Source of the DNA: Porodaedalea pini
Taxonomy: Eukaryota; Basidiomycota; Agaricomycetes; Hymenochaetales; Hymenochaetaceae
DNA length: 64,000 nucleotides
Direction of reading: 5' to 3'
NCBI GenBank assembly: GCA_002794775.1
Contig: NBAY01000021.1
Span: 372,001 to 436,000, forward strand
The position numbers and the translations under genes were made by a program. Numbering within the stretch: position 1 is the stretch's first letter; each line of letters starts with the position of its first letter. A model generated the notes under the pieces. That model had not been told where the DNA came from and made no database searches. It saw only the letters and a program-made list of their open reading frames with translations. This document shows positions 33,459-45,359 of this stretch, in pieces.

Positions 33459-34284
33459 TGTAGCGATTAACCATTGCCTACACACCGGCCGAGTCTTTCT
33501 CCCCTCACTTACACTACTCCTTTGACTCCCTTTACCAGCTGCCAAACATTACCATTTATTCATTCATAATTGGCGGCTGACTCTTTATTATAATTCTTGG
33601 TATGGACACAATTGGATGGACGGATGTCGTACGAACTTGATCAGCACATGGATGAATGACTCTCATGGACACAGGTGGAAGGAATTAGGTGAGTAGGACA
33701 AGGACGTGGGATACAGGTGTGCAGTGGTGGGAGACAAGAGAGCAGGTTGGGCACTACAACATCACTCGACGATGATCGGCTGCATGATGTGTGCAGGCCA
33801 ATTGCTGACTCACCTTCACGTCTGTTCACACAGACTCAGCTGAGTCTCACACCGCTTTCTCTGCTTCAGTTTAGTATAAATTTGCAGTAGTTTGTAGATA
33901 GAGATAGGGAGATACAAGACAAGTACAGAGACAGACAGTCCCCTCTCCACCTCTAGACCGCAACCTACTACATGCATTACTATGCACTACTTGCCCAACT
34001 CTCATTCTGAAAACAGTATACATCAACTCTGTCACCGACTCTCAGAACTCCATCACCCAATCACCAAATGCCCTCAGCCACTGCCACAAGTGCCAATTCT
34101 ACCTGCCCGAGTCTTGGTCCAACTGGAATCCCGCAGGTATCCATATTGCCGAGTCTTCATATCTCGAACCTCGCTCTACTTAGGTTGTCCCTCTCAGTAT
34201 ACCAAGTCACTGCAGTCCCCCTTGGGTCAATCATGAGCCATAGCCCAAATCGCCCTTTGGATTAGAAGAGTCTGCACCCTTACA
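33459..34284 (+). repeat. 3' LTR of element 2 (family A)
   Basis: 826 bp, TGTAGCGATTAACC ... CACCCTTACA. It has TTATTATAATTC, unlike the LTR pair of element 1, so it descends from a different integration. The LTR palindrome is CTCAGCTGAG here. The next four bases are CCAT. Confidence 0.88.
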
Positions 34285-34285
34285 C

Positions 34286-34425
34286 CATCCCACACATACC
34301 AGCAGACGTCATCATCCCGCATGTACCTGCAGACATCACCATCCCACATGTACCAGCAGACGTTGTCATCATCCCACACATACCCACAGACATCACCAAC
34401 TCACTCGTACCAGCAAGCGTTGGCA
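34286..34425 (+). repeat. 27-bp coding-like minisatellite, about five units
   Basis: Units start CATCCCACACATACCAGCAG. Translation gives nine-residue repeats such as SHTYQQTSS, SRMYLQTSP, SHMYQQTLS, SHTYPQTSP and THSYQQALA. The frame stays open to 34608 (proline/alanine-rich, ending YQWRKIISCLI). The LTR of element 2 directly precedes the array, so the upstream part of the putative gene is lost. Confidence 0.7.
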
Positions 34426-34800
34426 ATGCCACATGTGGAGTCTAGGTCAAATAGTGGGCAGGCACTTTGGGCGCTGCCCCCAGTGAACCACTCGACTTGC
34501 CCTGCACCTGCACTGCCTGTGGCACCAGCAGCATCGTCAACATTGTCCTCAGGCCAGCATCATCCTAAGTGCTATCAATGGCGCAAAATAATATCTTGCT
34601 TGATCTGACATGTTTTTTTTTTTTTGCTTTGTTTCTTTTTTTTCCCTAAAGGATAATGCTACTCATGTACTTTTAGACTTGCATACACAATTTGTGTATT
34701 GAATAGCAGCAAATTATGAGTTTTTTTATTAACATTACACGAACATCGCTTATGTGCAAGCAAGCTTAGTAAATAGGTATTTTTTTCTTCCTTCAAGACA
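34426..34800. other. Low-complexity stretch after the minisatellite
   Basis: The repeat-bearing frame ends at 34608. T-rich tracts (34611-34645) follow, with no gene recognised. Confidence 0.4.
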
Positions 34801-36420
34801 ACCACCTAAATGACAATGATGGGGACCAGCAATGACATGCTGCCAATGGATCCACCTCCTGTTAAACTGGGTGAGATGGCAAAGCAAGGCCGCCATAGTT
34901 GAAAGCATAATCTCTTGGTTCAGCAAGTGCAAGAGATGATGAAAGCATGGCTTGCAACAATTCACAGCTACCACAGCACTGTCGAAGAAGAAGTCCTCTG
35001 CCAGAAAGACATGGCCTTGACGTTGGCCCTGAAATTCCAAAAACCTATCAAACATGTGCTACAGGATGTACAACATCATTCGACATGTACAGATGCATGT
35101 AAAGTCAATGTCCACAACACATGGAAACACATTGCAAAGATGGACCTTGGTGACCTGGGTGAGTGTGATGTTTTCCTTCTTTTTGGTTATGTACTTATGC
35201 AATGCTGTTGTATTTAGAGTTGGGCTTGACAGATGAAGAGAAGACAAAGCTTCTTGAACTCCAAGGGCTCGATCCCTAGGATGGCTATGAAGTATTCAAG
35301 AAGCTTCCTCAAAAGATCATTGATGTCATCAGCAAAGAACTTGAGCAGCATTGCAGCCAGAAATTGAGAGGACAAAGATCTACTGTGCGTTCCCATGGCC
35401 AAGACATCTGTCACACAACAGAGTTCATTTTGAAAGAGGTAAATCACTTACTATTTATATAACAGAATTAATTTACCTTTATATAACCAGCTCAAAAATC
35501 TTAATGCCCAGTGCATGACATTGTCCTTCTACTTTGTGGTTTGCAGTGATGTGTCACATACACACATTCCATATCATTTTACAGACAAAATATCAAAAGA
35601 ACTCATCGAGAAGGTCCTGAAAAAAGACCCTCACAAACTTGTAACAAATTTTGAGGCTTTTGCATTGGTAGGAATGGTCAGCTTCACTAAGAACAACAAT
35701 GCTCAATGAGTGCAGAAGAAGACAACACTTTGGGAGATTTTTTGTGACAGGCTTGGTATGTTCTATGTTCTACCTCATTGTTTCTCTTCATTCGTGTTTA
35801 TTGCACTTTTAGAGGAGGTGATGGAGGTGGAGAACATTCAAATGGAGTGGGCATATTATGAGAAGAAGATTGTGGATGGGCACAGGGTCGCACTCATTGG
35901 CTGGCCAGCATCAATTCCCTTTTCTGCAGATCTTAACCTCACTGATCTCAACATCATAGTTGAAGCCTTTGAGTCCAAGACATGCAAATGGGAAAAGCTT
36001 ACAGAGAACAGCTATCATGTGTGACATGAGTCTCAGGGACAAACACAGGCTGTGTCAAAGACAATGAAGAGGAAGAAAAGGATGGTGGAAGGGTCAGCAG
36101 GCAGAAAGGGGTCGAAGAAGAGAACATGCTGGTCATCCGATGACAATGCTTTGAGGCTACAAATGGGTTGTTCTGCATCTGTTGTTGATTCTGACAATGA
36201 AGATGGTGAGTAGATATCTTGTAGTTTTTGCAGGGCCTCATCCTTTTCACTGTCTTTGTGACCTGCTGACAAATACAATGAGTTTTCATGCAGGCATGGG
36301 TGTGGAGAGCAAGAGGATACATACTCGAACACACAACATTGTCAACACTCAATTCACACTCATGCTGTGGTAGATGTGCCCAGCATTCTCTGCATGAATT
36401 GAAGACTAATGTCATTAGTA
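34801..36420 (+). pseudogene. Decayed member of an agaricomycete orphan family (GWPxxIPF motif)
   Basis: Exon-like pieces with intact intron borders: 34801-35160 (LLVQQVQEMMKAWLATIHSY), an intron starting GTGAGTGT, then LTDEEKTKLLELQGLDP with a TAG near 35277, 35490-35709 (MTLSFYFVVCSDVSHTHIPY, ending in TGA), and 35815-36024 (QMEWAYYEKKIVDGHRVALI then GWPASIPFSADLNLTDLNII). A basic/acidic low-complexity tail follows. The combination of a conserved Trp/Tyr motif with GWP resembles uncharacterised proteins present in many copies in agaricomycete genomes, often near transposons. Function unknown. At least three stops make it a pseudogene. Confidence 0.5.
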
Positions 36421-36883
36421 ATAGTTTGAAAGTACTATACAGCAGCTATGGAATGCAAAAAAAATAAAGTAAATACATGGAGAAATGGCCGAGATCATTG
36501 TGCTCACTGTCTGCAATGGCAAGCATGCATGGTGGCAAGGGACAGACATGATGATGGCAGCCCCTAGCAATGGTGAGCAGAGGCCTAGCGAGAGGGCTGA
36601 GGGCTCAGGTGATGAGGAGCACAGCACTAGCGAAGCAAGATTAGCTGATGATAGACAACAGATAGCTGATATTACTTACCAAGGTATTTCAAGGACAGCA
36701 CAGGCACAAACAGTGCCCTCAGCATCAGCAGCAGCAAGGGCACATGAGGGTATTGAGGAGAGGGGCAGGGAATGGTGGTGGGGGGAGAGGACAAGGGGCA
36801 GAGGGGCGTCATGTGATGACACAGTGCTTACATTGGGGGTCGGCATTGCTCGAATGAAAAACGTGCATTCCCACGGCCCTCGG
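36421..36883. other. Repeat-derived stretch interrupted by an LTR
   Basis: An open frame from 36485 (MAEIIVLTVCNGKHAWWQGT) runs through low-complexity Arg/Gly/Glu-rich sequence directly into the solo LTR at 36884, so the frame beyond that point is artificial. No domain was recognised. Confidence 0.35.
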
Positions 36884-37817
36884 TGTAGAGCCGTGCCAAT
36901 CGTCCCATCACCGCCGACCACTCCAGAAGCACTCGAGAACTGGTTCCGATGCATATCGCTCAGTACCGGACTGGATCCGATCAGTCCAGTTTCAAATCAG
37001 AACCTCGCGATCACATCAGCAACACGTTCCAGGACCTCCAAAAGCATACCAGAATGTACCAGAGATCTTATCTGGACGACTAGGGATGCGGTCACATGGA
37101 GCATACAGCCAAGATGCATACCGGACTGCTGTCTGACGACGGGAGCCACGTACCGATTGAATGATCTGAGTTCTGGTGGAGCACCAGTATGGTCGGACAT
37201 GATGCGGACATTTTTCTTCATTATGATTTATGTTTTTCCTATGTTCTTCTGATTTCTATGCTCTCTATGTGCACCTCTATGACCTATGACATTTCCTTTC
37301 GACTTCTCTATGTTTCAACTGATATGCACATTATGCCCGTATGGAAATTATTAACTGTAGATAGATCTTTGGACTTAGTATAAATAGGCACCCCATGTCG
37401 TAGGTAGAGGACAAGTCAGTTCTACCACAGAGTCTCCCTCAGATAGGGTAACTTGAGTGCGACTTGTCTTAGCCCTTGTAAACCTTGTAGTCATTCTGTC
37501 TTTGTCTTAGCATCCCACCTCTCAAAACCGTCTCTCGTCTCTTACTCCGTAACTCGAACCTTGTCACTTGTAGTGATCACATTGTACCAGTGTTGATTAC
37601 CCATGCGTACCGACTCCGTACTGGTCAAGTACAGACCTGACAGGAGTTCCCGACCTTAGTTCTCAATATCGATGTGTACCGGTGTGTACCGAAGCGTACC
37701 GATGTGTACCGGTACGTCAAGTGATCTCACCGTGGTCGACCCCTAACCTCCCAGAGCAACGCGATTATGTCCCCAAAAGGACTGCTGATCCCAGACACCC
37801 CTAAGTCAGGATCTACA
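36884..37817 (+). mobile_element. Solo LTR, family B, with TCGG target duplication
   Basis: 934 bp, TGTAGAGCCGTGCC ... CAGGATCTACA, very similar to 14104-15036. Perfect TCGG repeats flank it (36880-36883 and 37818-37821). It has a TATA box (TTAGTATAAATAGGC near 37376) and several GTACCG motifs. Confidence 0.93.
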
Positions 37818-37821
37818 TCGG

Positions 37822-38700
37822 CATGTCATGCTGCATGTCAATCTGTGTCAAAGGAAAACTCTTGTTTCTGTAGCTACGCTTCCTCCTTCCTCAGCTCACA
37901 AATAAATAAGTAAAAATCTGTAAATAATACTATTGGAATATATATTGAATTACCCAAGACAGTTTTCAAATAAGTGAAAAATTAATCAAGATACTGTTAA
38001 CTTAATGGGAGAATCACTTGTTTCTCTGTGAATAATTTTTTTTAGAAAAATTCCTTATGGACAATTCAAGTTTGTCACAAGAAAAATAAGTTGCAACAGA
38101 AAAATCAATGACTTTTGGGATGATGTATTGTTGACAGATTCTGAAAGACAAGCCAGAAGGTAGAAAATAGCACTCACATGATAGCATATAGGGGTTGTCT
38201 CATCTCAGTTCAGCTCCATAGTACATGCCAATGTACCAAGGAAAACACATATAAATGTAAAAATACAGTATATAAATGCATATATTTTACTCAAAGTGTG
38301 ATTTTGAGCATAAATATGTCAATGGAACTACTTAATGTATTAGGTAGGAGTGATAGGTCAGTTTGTACTACTAGCACTAATAATTCTGTACATAATTCTT
38401 AGTGCCGCTGCCAGGCAAATAAGCAGTGGCAGAAGCATGTAATTGATTGTTTGACCTCAAAAGCTTTCTTTCAGGGCTTCTAGTTATACATCACACAACT
38501 TAATTTTACTAGATTCTGTCCAGGGAACCACTGGAAGAATTTCTAGCATTTCTATGTGTGCTTGCAAAACTTTTGACAATTGCATTGCCACAAATTTCTA
38601 TATTAGGGGTGTATTTACACTCTGATTTAAAAAAAAGAGGCACACTTTTCTAACATGCAATGCTGATCCCCACTTACATAGCCGATGATGGTGACCGGGC
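37822..38700. other. AT-rich sequence without recognised genes
   Basis: Only short frames occur. Probably old repeat-derived DNA continuing the context into which the LTR at 36884 inserted. Confidence 0.4.
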
Positions 38701-38707
38701 ATCTCAT

Positions 38708-39076
38708 GGCAGGAAAATCCAGGGTTTTCCGTGAGGGAGGAGTATATCATGGAGTGTTTAGTGGGGCTCATATAATTTCGGCCAAAAAAGCTGTATATGG
38801 ACAATGAAACTAATTATAGTCATAAGTGAGAGGATGGAGTGTGAAAAGATTTGAAACCTAATAACATGTGATTTTTAATTTCCATAAATAGTAGTCACAT
38901 GATCTTATTGTGTCATGTGCACTTAGGTTCTAAATCTTTTCACACTCCATCCTCTCGCTTATGACTATAATTAGTTTCATTGTCCATATATAGCTTTTCT
39001 GGCCGAAATTATATGAGCCCCACTAAACACTCCGTGATATACTCCTCCCTCATGGAAAACCCTGGATTTTCCTGCC
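38708..39076. mobile_element. 369-bp near-perfect palindrome (foldback/MITE-like)
   Basis: GGCAGGAAAATCCAGGGTTT at 38708 is matched by its reverse complement ending at 39076. The arms of about 155 bp remain clearly alignable, with scattered substitutions and small gaps, up to a loop of about 55 bp around 38890. Weaker similarity extends about 20 bp beyond each arm. No clear target duplication was identified. Transcripts would fold into a long hairpin. Confidence 0.75.
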
Positions 39077-39079
39077 GTG

Positions 39080-40640
39080 TCTATACCTGGTCTCCACCTG
39101 AACCCCCCCCAGCACAAAGTCCACAGCTACCATGGTATTTTGACAGTAGTGAGGAAAACACCCAAACAACCCCATTGGACCCCAGTCTAATATACATTGA
39201 CTAGGGTCTAATTAGGCCGGTAGGGTATGGTGTGTAGGTGATTGAGAAGGTGGAACGTGTGAACCAAACCTCAACTCATGTTGTCTGTAGTCTGTCGAAG
39301 TGTCTGATCCCTCAATGGCTCGCTGCCTATACAGTATATGTTATATTCTTATCATGTATGCAATAACTTTGAGTACGGAGGAGCATATCTATTTTTTTTG
39401 TTTGTCCGGCGTGATTGCTGAGGACACAAAGGTTCAATTTCCACACCTTCACCTTCTCAATTACGTGTGTCGATCGTCTTCCGAAAACGGGGGTGCCAAA
39501 CACCTGTACTTCCCAGTCACGTATCTGCACCCACAGCGTCATCTTGGAGAAGCGATTTCGCAGTTGTAGACAGAAGCATCTCAGATGTGCGTAAAATAGA
39601 TATGAACTTGTTAAAAAAGATCGAGAAATCACAAGGACGCTCAGCAACTTCGTGATGGACGTTAGGTCTCATCTCTGACATGAAGAGGGTGGCCGGTGCT
39701 CCGCACCACTCTGACCAAAAAGCCAGGGATTGGATGATTGACGACCATGCCTGCCTCTTTACGCTTCAAACCTCCCGCAGCCGCTCAGGAAACTTTGATG
39801 GACCGTTGACTCAATATCACAATCACAGTGAATTAGAAAAGGTATGCCGGGCTCCATATTGATTCTTGATAGAAGCCTCGGCTCACCTTGTACTGAGACA
39901 CTGGCTCTGTGTTTTAGAATTGTGAATACAAATATCCTGCAACCAATTCATTGTTTTGACTGCATGCTCGTGATAGTTCTGTCTGGATCTTCAAGGCTTT
40001 TATGATGTAATGCTGCTGCTGTCAGACGCACTTTACATTACGTTCAACTTCGATTCTAAGACTCTCTCTGTATCTCACGATGGCAAGAACTCATTGAGGG
40101 GCTCGGAAGGTTCGTATTGGGCATTTTCAGACTTCAGTCATTATCATCACGAAAATGTCTAAAATCTTGCACGGGCTTATATGCCCATGGAAGATGTATA
40201 TTTTCTAAATTATGTACAACCGAATACGGTGCAGCTTCGATCTGATACAAAACTGCAAGATTGCCGCAAGTCTGATTGACCTTGCCAAGTTAGGTCATAC
40301 TGATCGTCACTTGCCGGAAATATACAAGAATGACCGGCCCTGAAGAAAATATAGAAGAGAATACGGCGCAGCTTCAAAATGACATGGGATAATCTTACTT
40401 GTGGTTCTTGTCGTGTCTGGTAGAGTTCTTATATAAGGTCTGCAAGTCGTTATACGAGACTGAAAGTCTACTGGTTCATTATCACACCATTTAGATAATA
40501 TAATAATAATGTATTTCTATTGCATCATTTATTGTACATTTGAATTGTTCAAAATCGTAGCCACGTTGAAATCATAGATAAGAGCAAAAGAAGAATAAAG
40601 AATCCAGGTTTGACGGTGTCCGCAGGCGAGGTGAGGCAAG
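39080..40640. other. No recognised gene
   Basis: Several short frames on both strands lack recognisable domains. The right edge (about 40490-40645) is likely the 3' flank of the minus-strand HMG-box gene. Confidence 0.4.
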
Positions 40641-40647
40641 GTGTAGG

Positions 40648-42345
40648 TTATAACTGCGATGAGTCGAGCAGGTCCTCGAACTGGAAGTGCATTGCGTACA
40701 TGTCCATTCGCTCACCGTCCGGCCCCATCCCATCCATCCCACCACCCATCGAGCTCATGGGACTCATCGACCCCATTGAGCTGAAGCCTGTCCACGGCGG
40801 CAGCCCCATCTCCAGTCTGATGTTGATTTCGCCGAATACATTCTGACTCTGCATCTCCTGGTTCTGACCATGCGAGGAATGTGTGGCAGATTCGTCGCCG
40901 TCGCACAGTGTCTGCATCGCCCATGCTGGCAGGCCATAGTCGTCCCACTCGCCAGCAACTGGCGGATCTGGTGACTCAGGCAGCCCGTGTGGCAATGCAC
41001 ACTGACCCGGCACTTGAAACTGTCCGCCAGGCAATTGGCCAGTTGGCAAAGAGAATTGACCAGGGAAGAAGAGGTGCGAGGACGAGGAGGAAGGAGGTGT
41101 TGGTGCGGAAAGCGGGCCGCCTGAGGAGGTTGAAGACTCATTAGGAATGCTGAGCTGCGTGAGTGCGCGAGGGTGGGGTTTAGCGGCGACAGGCACCTGC
41201 TCGTCGTAGATCTGAAACATGAAATATGCTTTACGATCAACAAGAAATGATCAGACATATTGTCATGCTACGACGAAAAGCAGAAAATTACACCTGCATC
41301 TTGCCGCCAGCAGTTGAGAAATTGGGGACCTGCCCTGGCATACCTTAACCATCAACTGCGGATGCGAGTTCGGGAACTGGAAATCGTTCATCCCACCAAA
41401 TACCTCCTCTCTTTGCTGGCCGTGGTCATTCATCTACATCTGCTGCTCACCTTCGCTGCCCTCATGCGTCACAGGTGAGCCAACCGCCGAGCTACTGTTT
41501 GAACCAGGCGCTGTCTCGAGCAGCCTCGGGATCTTGATTGTAGGAGGCACAGGCGGGCAGAGGTCGGCTGGCATTGTCGGTGGCCGGTGTACTTGGCGAG
41601 CTCGTCAAACGGCGGTTCTGCAGGAGGACAAAGCTAGGTGGTCTGGGAACTAGGCTCTGGGCAGTCTGAGTCAGGATCTGCACGGAAAGCGAGTATCCAT
41701 GTCCATGCCCAAGTCCACTGTGGTGCGAGTGCGAGTAGGAAGACGTGCTGAGCAGGCTGGATTTGAGAGAGAAGCTCGCAAGAGCATTGCGTGTGTCAAT
41801 CGCAAGGCTTGCTCTTGATCCAGAACCAGATGCGCCAGAGAGCGAGGGCATCGAGAGGCTCATCGGGAGCGAGAGTGTCTGACTTTGACCCTGGCCCTGC
41901 GATCCCTCCGATTCGCTCATGTCGAAGTCTAAGGTTCACCATTGGGACTTCGTGCATGCTGCTGCACCCGCCGTTCGCATAGCCATATGGACCATAGAGA
42001 GATCCGTCGGTGGAGAGCGAGTCGAGCTCGCTGAAATCTTCCAAATTGACGGTCGATGCAGATGAGGGGGCACTCGTGGTGCTGGTGGTGCTGGTAGTGG
42101 AGCACAAGGAGCTGTTGTAGGCACGCGCGCCGGAACCGTGCACACAGCTGCTCGACTTGGTACAGTCACGATGTTCATTCCCATCCTTCTCCTTCTTCAC
42201 CTTCCTGCCCGCCGTCGACTCTGCCTTGCCATTCTTCTCCTTGACCGTGCGTGTGGGCTGATAGACGTACCAAGGATAGAACTATTCATGCTCCTTCTTG
42301 TGTTGCTTCATGAGACCGTCCCAGTACTTGTGGAGTAGAGGCCAG
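40648..42345 (-). pseudogene. HMG-box transcription factor-like gene, frame-disrupted
   Basis: Minus-strand reading from about 42345 gives LLHKYWDGLMKQHKKEHE, a TAG, then FYPWYVYQPTR. This is helix 3 and the basic tail of an HMG box, with TAG where many relatives have a residue before the aromatic-Pro pair. A Ser-rich tail follows (42200-41930). A one-base shift near 41930 is needed to continue into DMSESEGSQGQGQ, a second shift near 41500, and a TAG near 41437 before NDHGQQREEVFGGMNDFQ. A normal intron (about 41342-41214) leads to IYDEQVPVAAKPHPRAL and the C-terminus MHFQFEDLLDSSQL, ending at 40648. The first part of the box is not clear. Such proteins (ROX1-, PCC1- or mating-type-like) bind bent DNA in the nucleus. 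The gene is divergent from a cyclin gene. Confidence 0.55.
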
Positions 42346-42764
42346 TTAGACGAACTGCCTGTATACAGGGGCTACTCACCAATTTGAGTGGCATGAGCTT
42401 ATCTGAGCTCTGTTTCGAGCTACGTTTTGACTAACATGCTCGTTATATCCCAAAGACTATGTGGCCTTACTTTTGATGTGCTTGACAGATTTGCGACCGA
42501 GGGAGAGGCAGGTGATGGTGGTGGGAGAGAGCAAAGTGCAACGACGCGTTGAGCATGTCTCGACACGTTTTCTAAGTCCGCATTTTCTAAGTCCACTAAG
42601 CTGATGCGTGTCCTTGTCCACCATCAGCATCCCAATTCTCAAGAATCCACTTCTTTAATTACCCTGGCTGCATTCGTGTACACTATCTCTCCCGCTGTCT
42701 CCACCTTCTCCCACTCCCCGCACCCACTCTCAGCACTGCAGCAAGCGGCGCCTCAAACGTTGAA

Positions 42765-44203
42765 ATGACCCCAACTCCTGAAGATGCACCCAGCAAAAGC
42801 AAACTACGTTTGGTCAGCGAGTTAAGCATTCCAATTGTTGGCAACCTTCCGAGGCACGCATGCAAAGTCAATAGATAATTTGGTTTTGTCCTGTTTCCCT
42901 AACTGACGTGCTCAACTTTAGATCAAGCTGTGAAAAGCCTGACCAATATTTGGCACCCCGAGAACATCCCAGTCGTCTTTTCAACTCAAACAGATATCAC
43001 GGCAGTGACAAAACAGCCGCCATCTCTCAACGCCAACCACTAAAACATCAATTGGTTCAACTTCCTCACCCTGTTCACCCATCACGCTTTCCTCACCTCT
43101 TCCCCATGCCCCATCTGACCCACCACACGCTTCAACATCAATGTCAGTCGTTTTCCTGTCTGCCTTTCTCGCCGAGAATTTTGGCAGCAATGCTGCAACC
43201 GTCGTGTCCAAGAAGGATCTCGTTCCGATCGAAACTTTTGTACAGGTCCTCCACCGTTCACATGCAACATGCAGCATCCTGCAGTCGGCGCTCTGCTACA
43301 TCGAGGTGGTGCGAGGGAAGATGCCAGAGCTCGTAGAGCAAGAGAGGCTTGGCATGGGAGTGAGAAGCAAGCCGGAGTTGGATAAGAGGATCGTGAAGGA
43401 AGACAAGGCGTCTGCCTCGTCGAAGGCGAATACCTCTTTGGACACGTCCAACCTCTGCGGCCTTCCAACGGAATTGATATCAATGGACCCGTTCAACGCA
43501 TTGTGTGTGCTGACAGTCCTCCAGATGGACGCTTCGCTTCCATTAACTCAGTAGATGCAGACTCAAAGGCAGTCTAACGACAAGCGTCACAAGATTCCGG
43601 CAAAACAGCTCATGCCGCACCTCTTCCCTTGCCGCTCCTCTGCCCGTGGTGCATCTTCCTCGCTGCGCTCATTCTAGCATCAAAATTCTTACAGGATCGA
43701 TGCTATTCGACTCGTGGATGGGCAAAGCTCTCCAGTCTCCCACTGCAGGAAGTTGGACACTGCGAACGTGCATTCGGCGATGCGTTTGGGTGGTGTCTCT
43801 CGGTCGGCAAGAGCTCAACGCTGCCGCAGGAAGAGAATTTGCGCAGTATGCAACACACGAAAAGCAAGGATACAATCGCATCTGGATCGTCTCCAGTTTC
43901 TGCAATGCGCAACGCGATGCACTTTCCGAGTCCACCTTGTCGGATGCAGGCGCAAGTCCGGAGTTTGGCTGTGCGCAGACGAAGGCAGGCATGGCAAATA
44001 GAGCACTTAGATGTGCTGCGACACTGCCAGACGATGTGGCAATGCGGAGCGTGTCGCTCTGCTATCGATCCCCAGGATCGTTGCCATTCTCGTTTGCAGG
44101 TCCACCTCAGCTCACCAGCACGCGGCGCTTAGTGCACAGTAAACAATGCTTTCTTCTGCATTTACATCACAGACACCCTTGCCTTCTGATCTGATGCCTG
44201 TCC
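42765..44203 (+). pseudogene. PHO85-type (Pcl/Pas1-like) cyclin, frames disrupted
   Basis: Starts MTPTPEDAPSKSKLRL and proceeds through an intron (about 42870-42921) to QAVKSLTNIWHPENIPVVF. A Ser/Pro-rich linker with a TAA near 43040 and a frame change follows. Then comes the cyclin core: SKKDLVPIETFVQVLHRSHA, SILQSALCYIEVVRGKMPEL, a stop at 43552, and in another frame CIFLAALILASKFLQDRCYS, KLSSLPLQEVGHCERAFGDA and a tail with RCAATLPDDVAM. This order is typical of agaricomycete cyclins that partner Pho85/Pcl-type CDKs in cell-cycle or nutrient control. At least two frame changes and two stops separate conserved blocks, so it is a pseudogene or the assembly has indels. Confidence 0.6.
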
Positions 44204-45350
44204 CACTCGAAGAGCCGATACAGCGCCTTTCGTATTCGCCACTCTCGATGAATCAACGCTCAAGATGCAAGTGCGGCGTTGTGCAGCTACAGTTATAACT
44301 ACAATTTCAACAACGGTGCCAATGGTGTGTGGAGTTCCGCGCAGAGCACGGACTCGAACGATTCGTCCGACTCGAGCTCGAGCGTCGGGTCGGCGGCCGT
44401 TGCAACTCCGCCAGATATACCTATGGCTGTGCGGCTTGCAGGCGATGTCGTGTGTTCTGACCTGGGTGCAGCAAAGGGCCACCGACTCGTCCCCATGGAC
44501 ATCTCAGACCTGGTTGCATGGTATGTGCAGGTGCTCTCATGGGCGTTCCCGGGAACGGGACCGTGATCAGCGGCATGGGCGGAATTGGATACAGAAACGG
44601 GATTGACGGACAGGGACAGGCATTGCTGTTGATGTCCATGCTGGATAGCCTCACAACTGTTGATCTCGGGCTTGGGCTTGGGCTCGGGCTCAGTGGTCAT
44701 GTATAGGCTGGTGCAACGACTTTCGCGACTTATGGATCTGGATGTTTAGGATATGGGTGCGGGCTACTGGTCTGGGCTACACCGAGTTGGACTGTGCAGG
44801 GCTTGAGGGCCTTTCTTCGCTGGTTGTCGTGCACTTGCTCACGATTGCAGAGGTCTTTGCTCTTGTCGGTACAGCTTTGGCGCGCCTTCCACCTTGTATT
44901 CTCTTCTCTCCTCTCTTCTTAATTTCCTAGTAATACATATGTCTCTTACACCTTTCCCTCCAACCGTACACCCAACTGTCTCATTCATCCATCCATGTGT
45001 GCAGCGCGACTCACTCATTCGCTATACACGGTCTCCTCTTCCTTTTCTCTCCTCAATTTTGTACTGTGGCTCATATCTTCCACAGATCTCTTTTTTCCTT
45101 CTCTTTACTTCATTGACTCGACTCTTGTTACTTTTATTCTTTCATGTGCTGTGAAGTATTTTCTCCGTATTATACTATTGTCTCGTCTCATCATCCGCTC
45201 TTCAGCCTTTCGGCTCTCAAGTTTCAGTGCTGGATTGGCGGTCCCAAAGGGGTGGTGCGGGCTTGAACTCCCACCACATGTGCATCTCTTATGAAAACAA
45301 AGCAAATCTTAGACAGTGATTGAAGAGCTGGTATCTGAAATACAAGTGGA
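44204..45350. other. 3' flank of the cyclin-like gene, low complexity
   Basis: Gly/Ser-rich frames (44279-44566 and 44518-44706) may be further tail exons of the cyclin but cannot be assigned. The rest is pyrimidine-rich with no recognised gene. Confidence 0.3.
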
Positions 45351-45359
45351 TGATCAGGC

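Larger units (their letters stand above)
23605..34284 (+). mobile_element. Ty3/gypsy element 2, family A, lacking gag, followed by its 3' LTR
   Basis: From CCACAATATCAATATCAGG this follows element 1 (its 12766 onward) almost base for base: protease, RT, RNase H, integrase, antisense gene, two sense accessory genes and LTR (33459-34284). The first about 2.9 kb of internal sequence (primer site, gag) is missing. A family-B solo LTR sits at 30633-31539. Differences from element 1 are dominated by C/T and G/A changes at CpG. Many extra stops make it inactive. Confidence 0.9.

Noticed and set aside
36485..37252. 255-aa continuous frame
   Set aside because: Runs from repeat-derived DNA across the 5' border of a solo LTR at 36884, so it is a chimera created by the insertion.
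43141..43554. Complete 137-aa protein
   Set aside because: It is only the central part of a cyclin; the next conserved cyclin block follows in another frame after the stop, so it is not a stand-alone gene.
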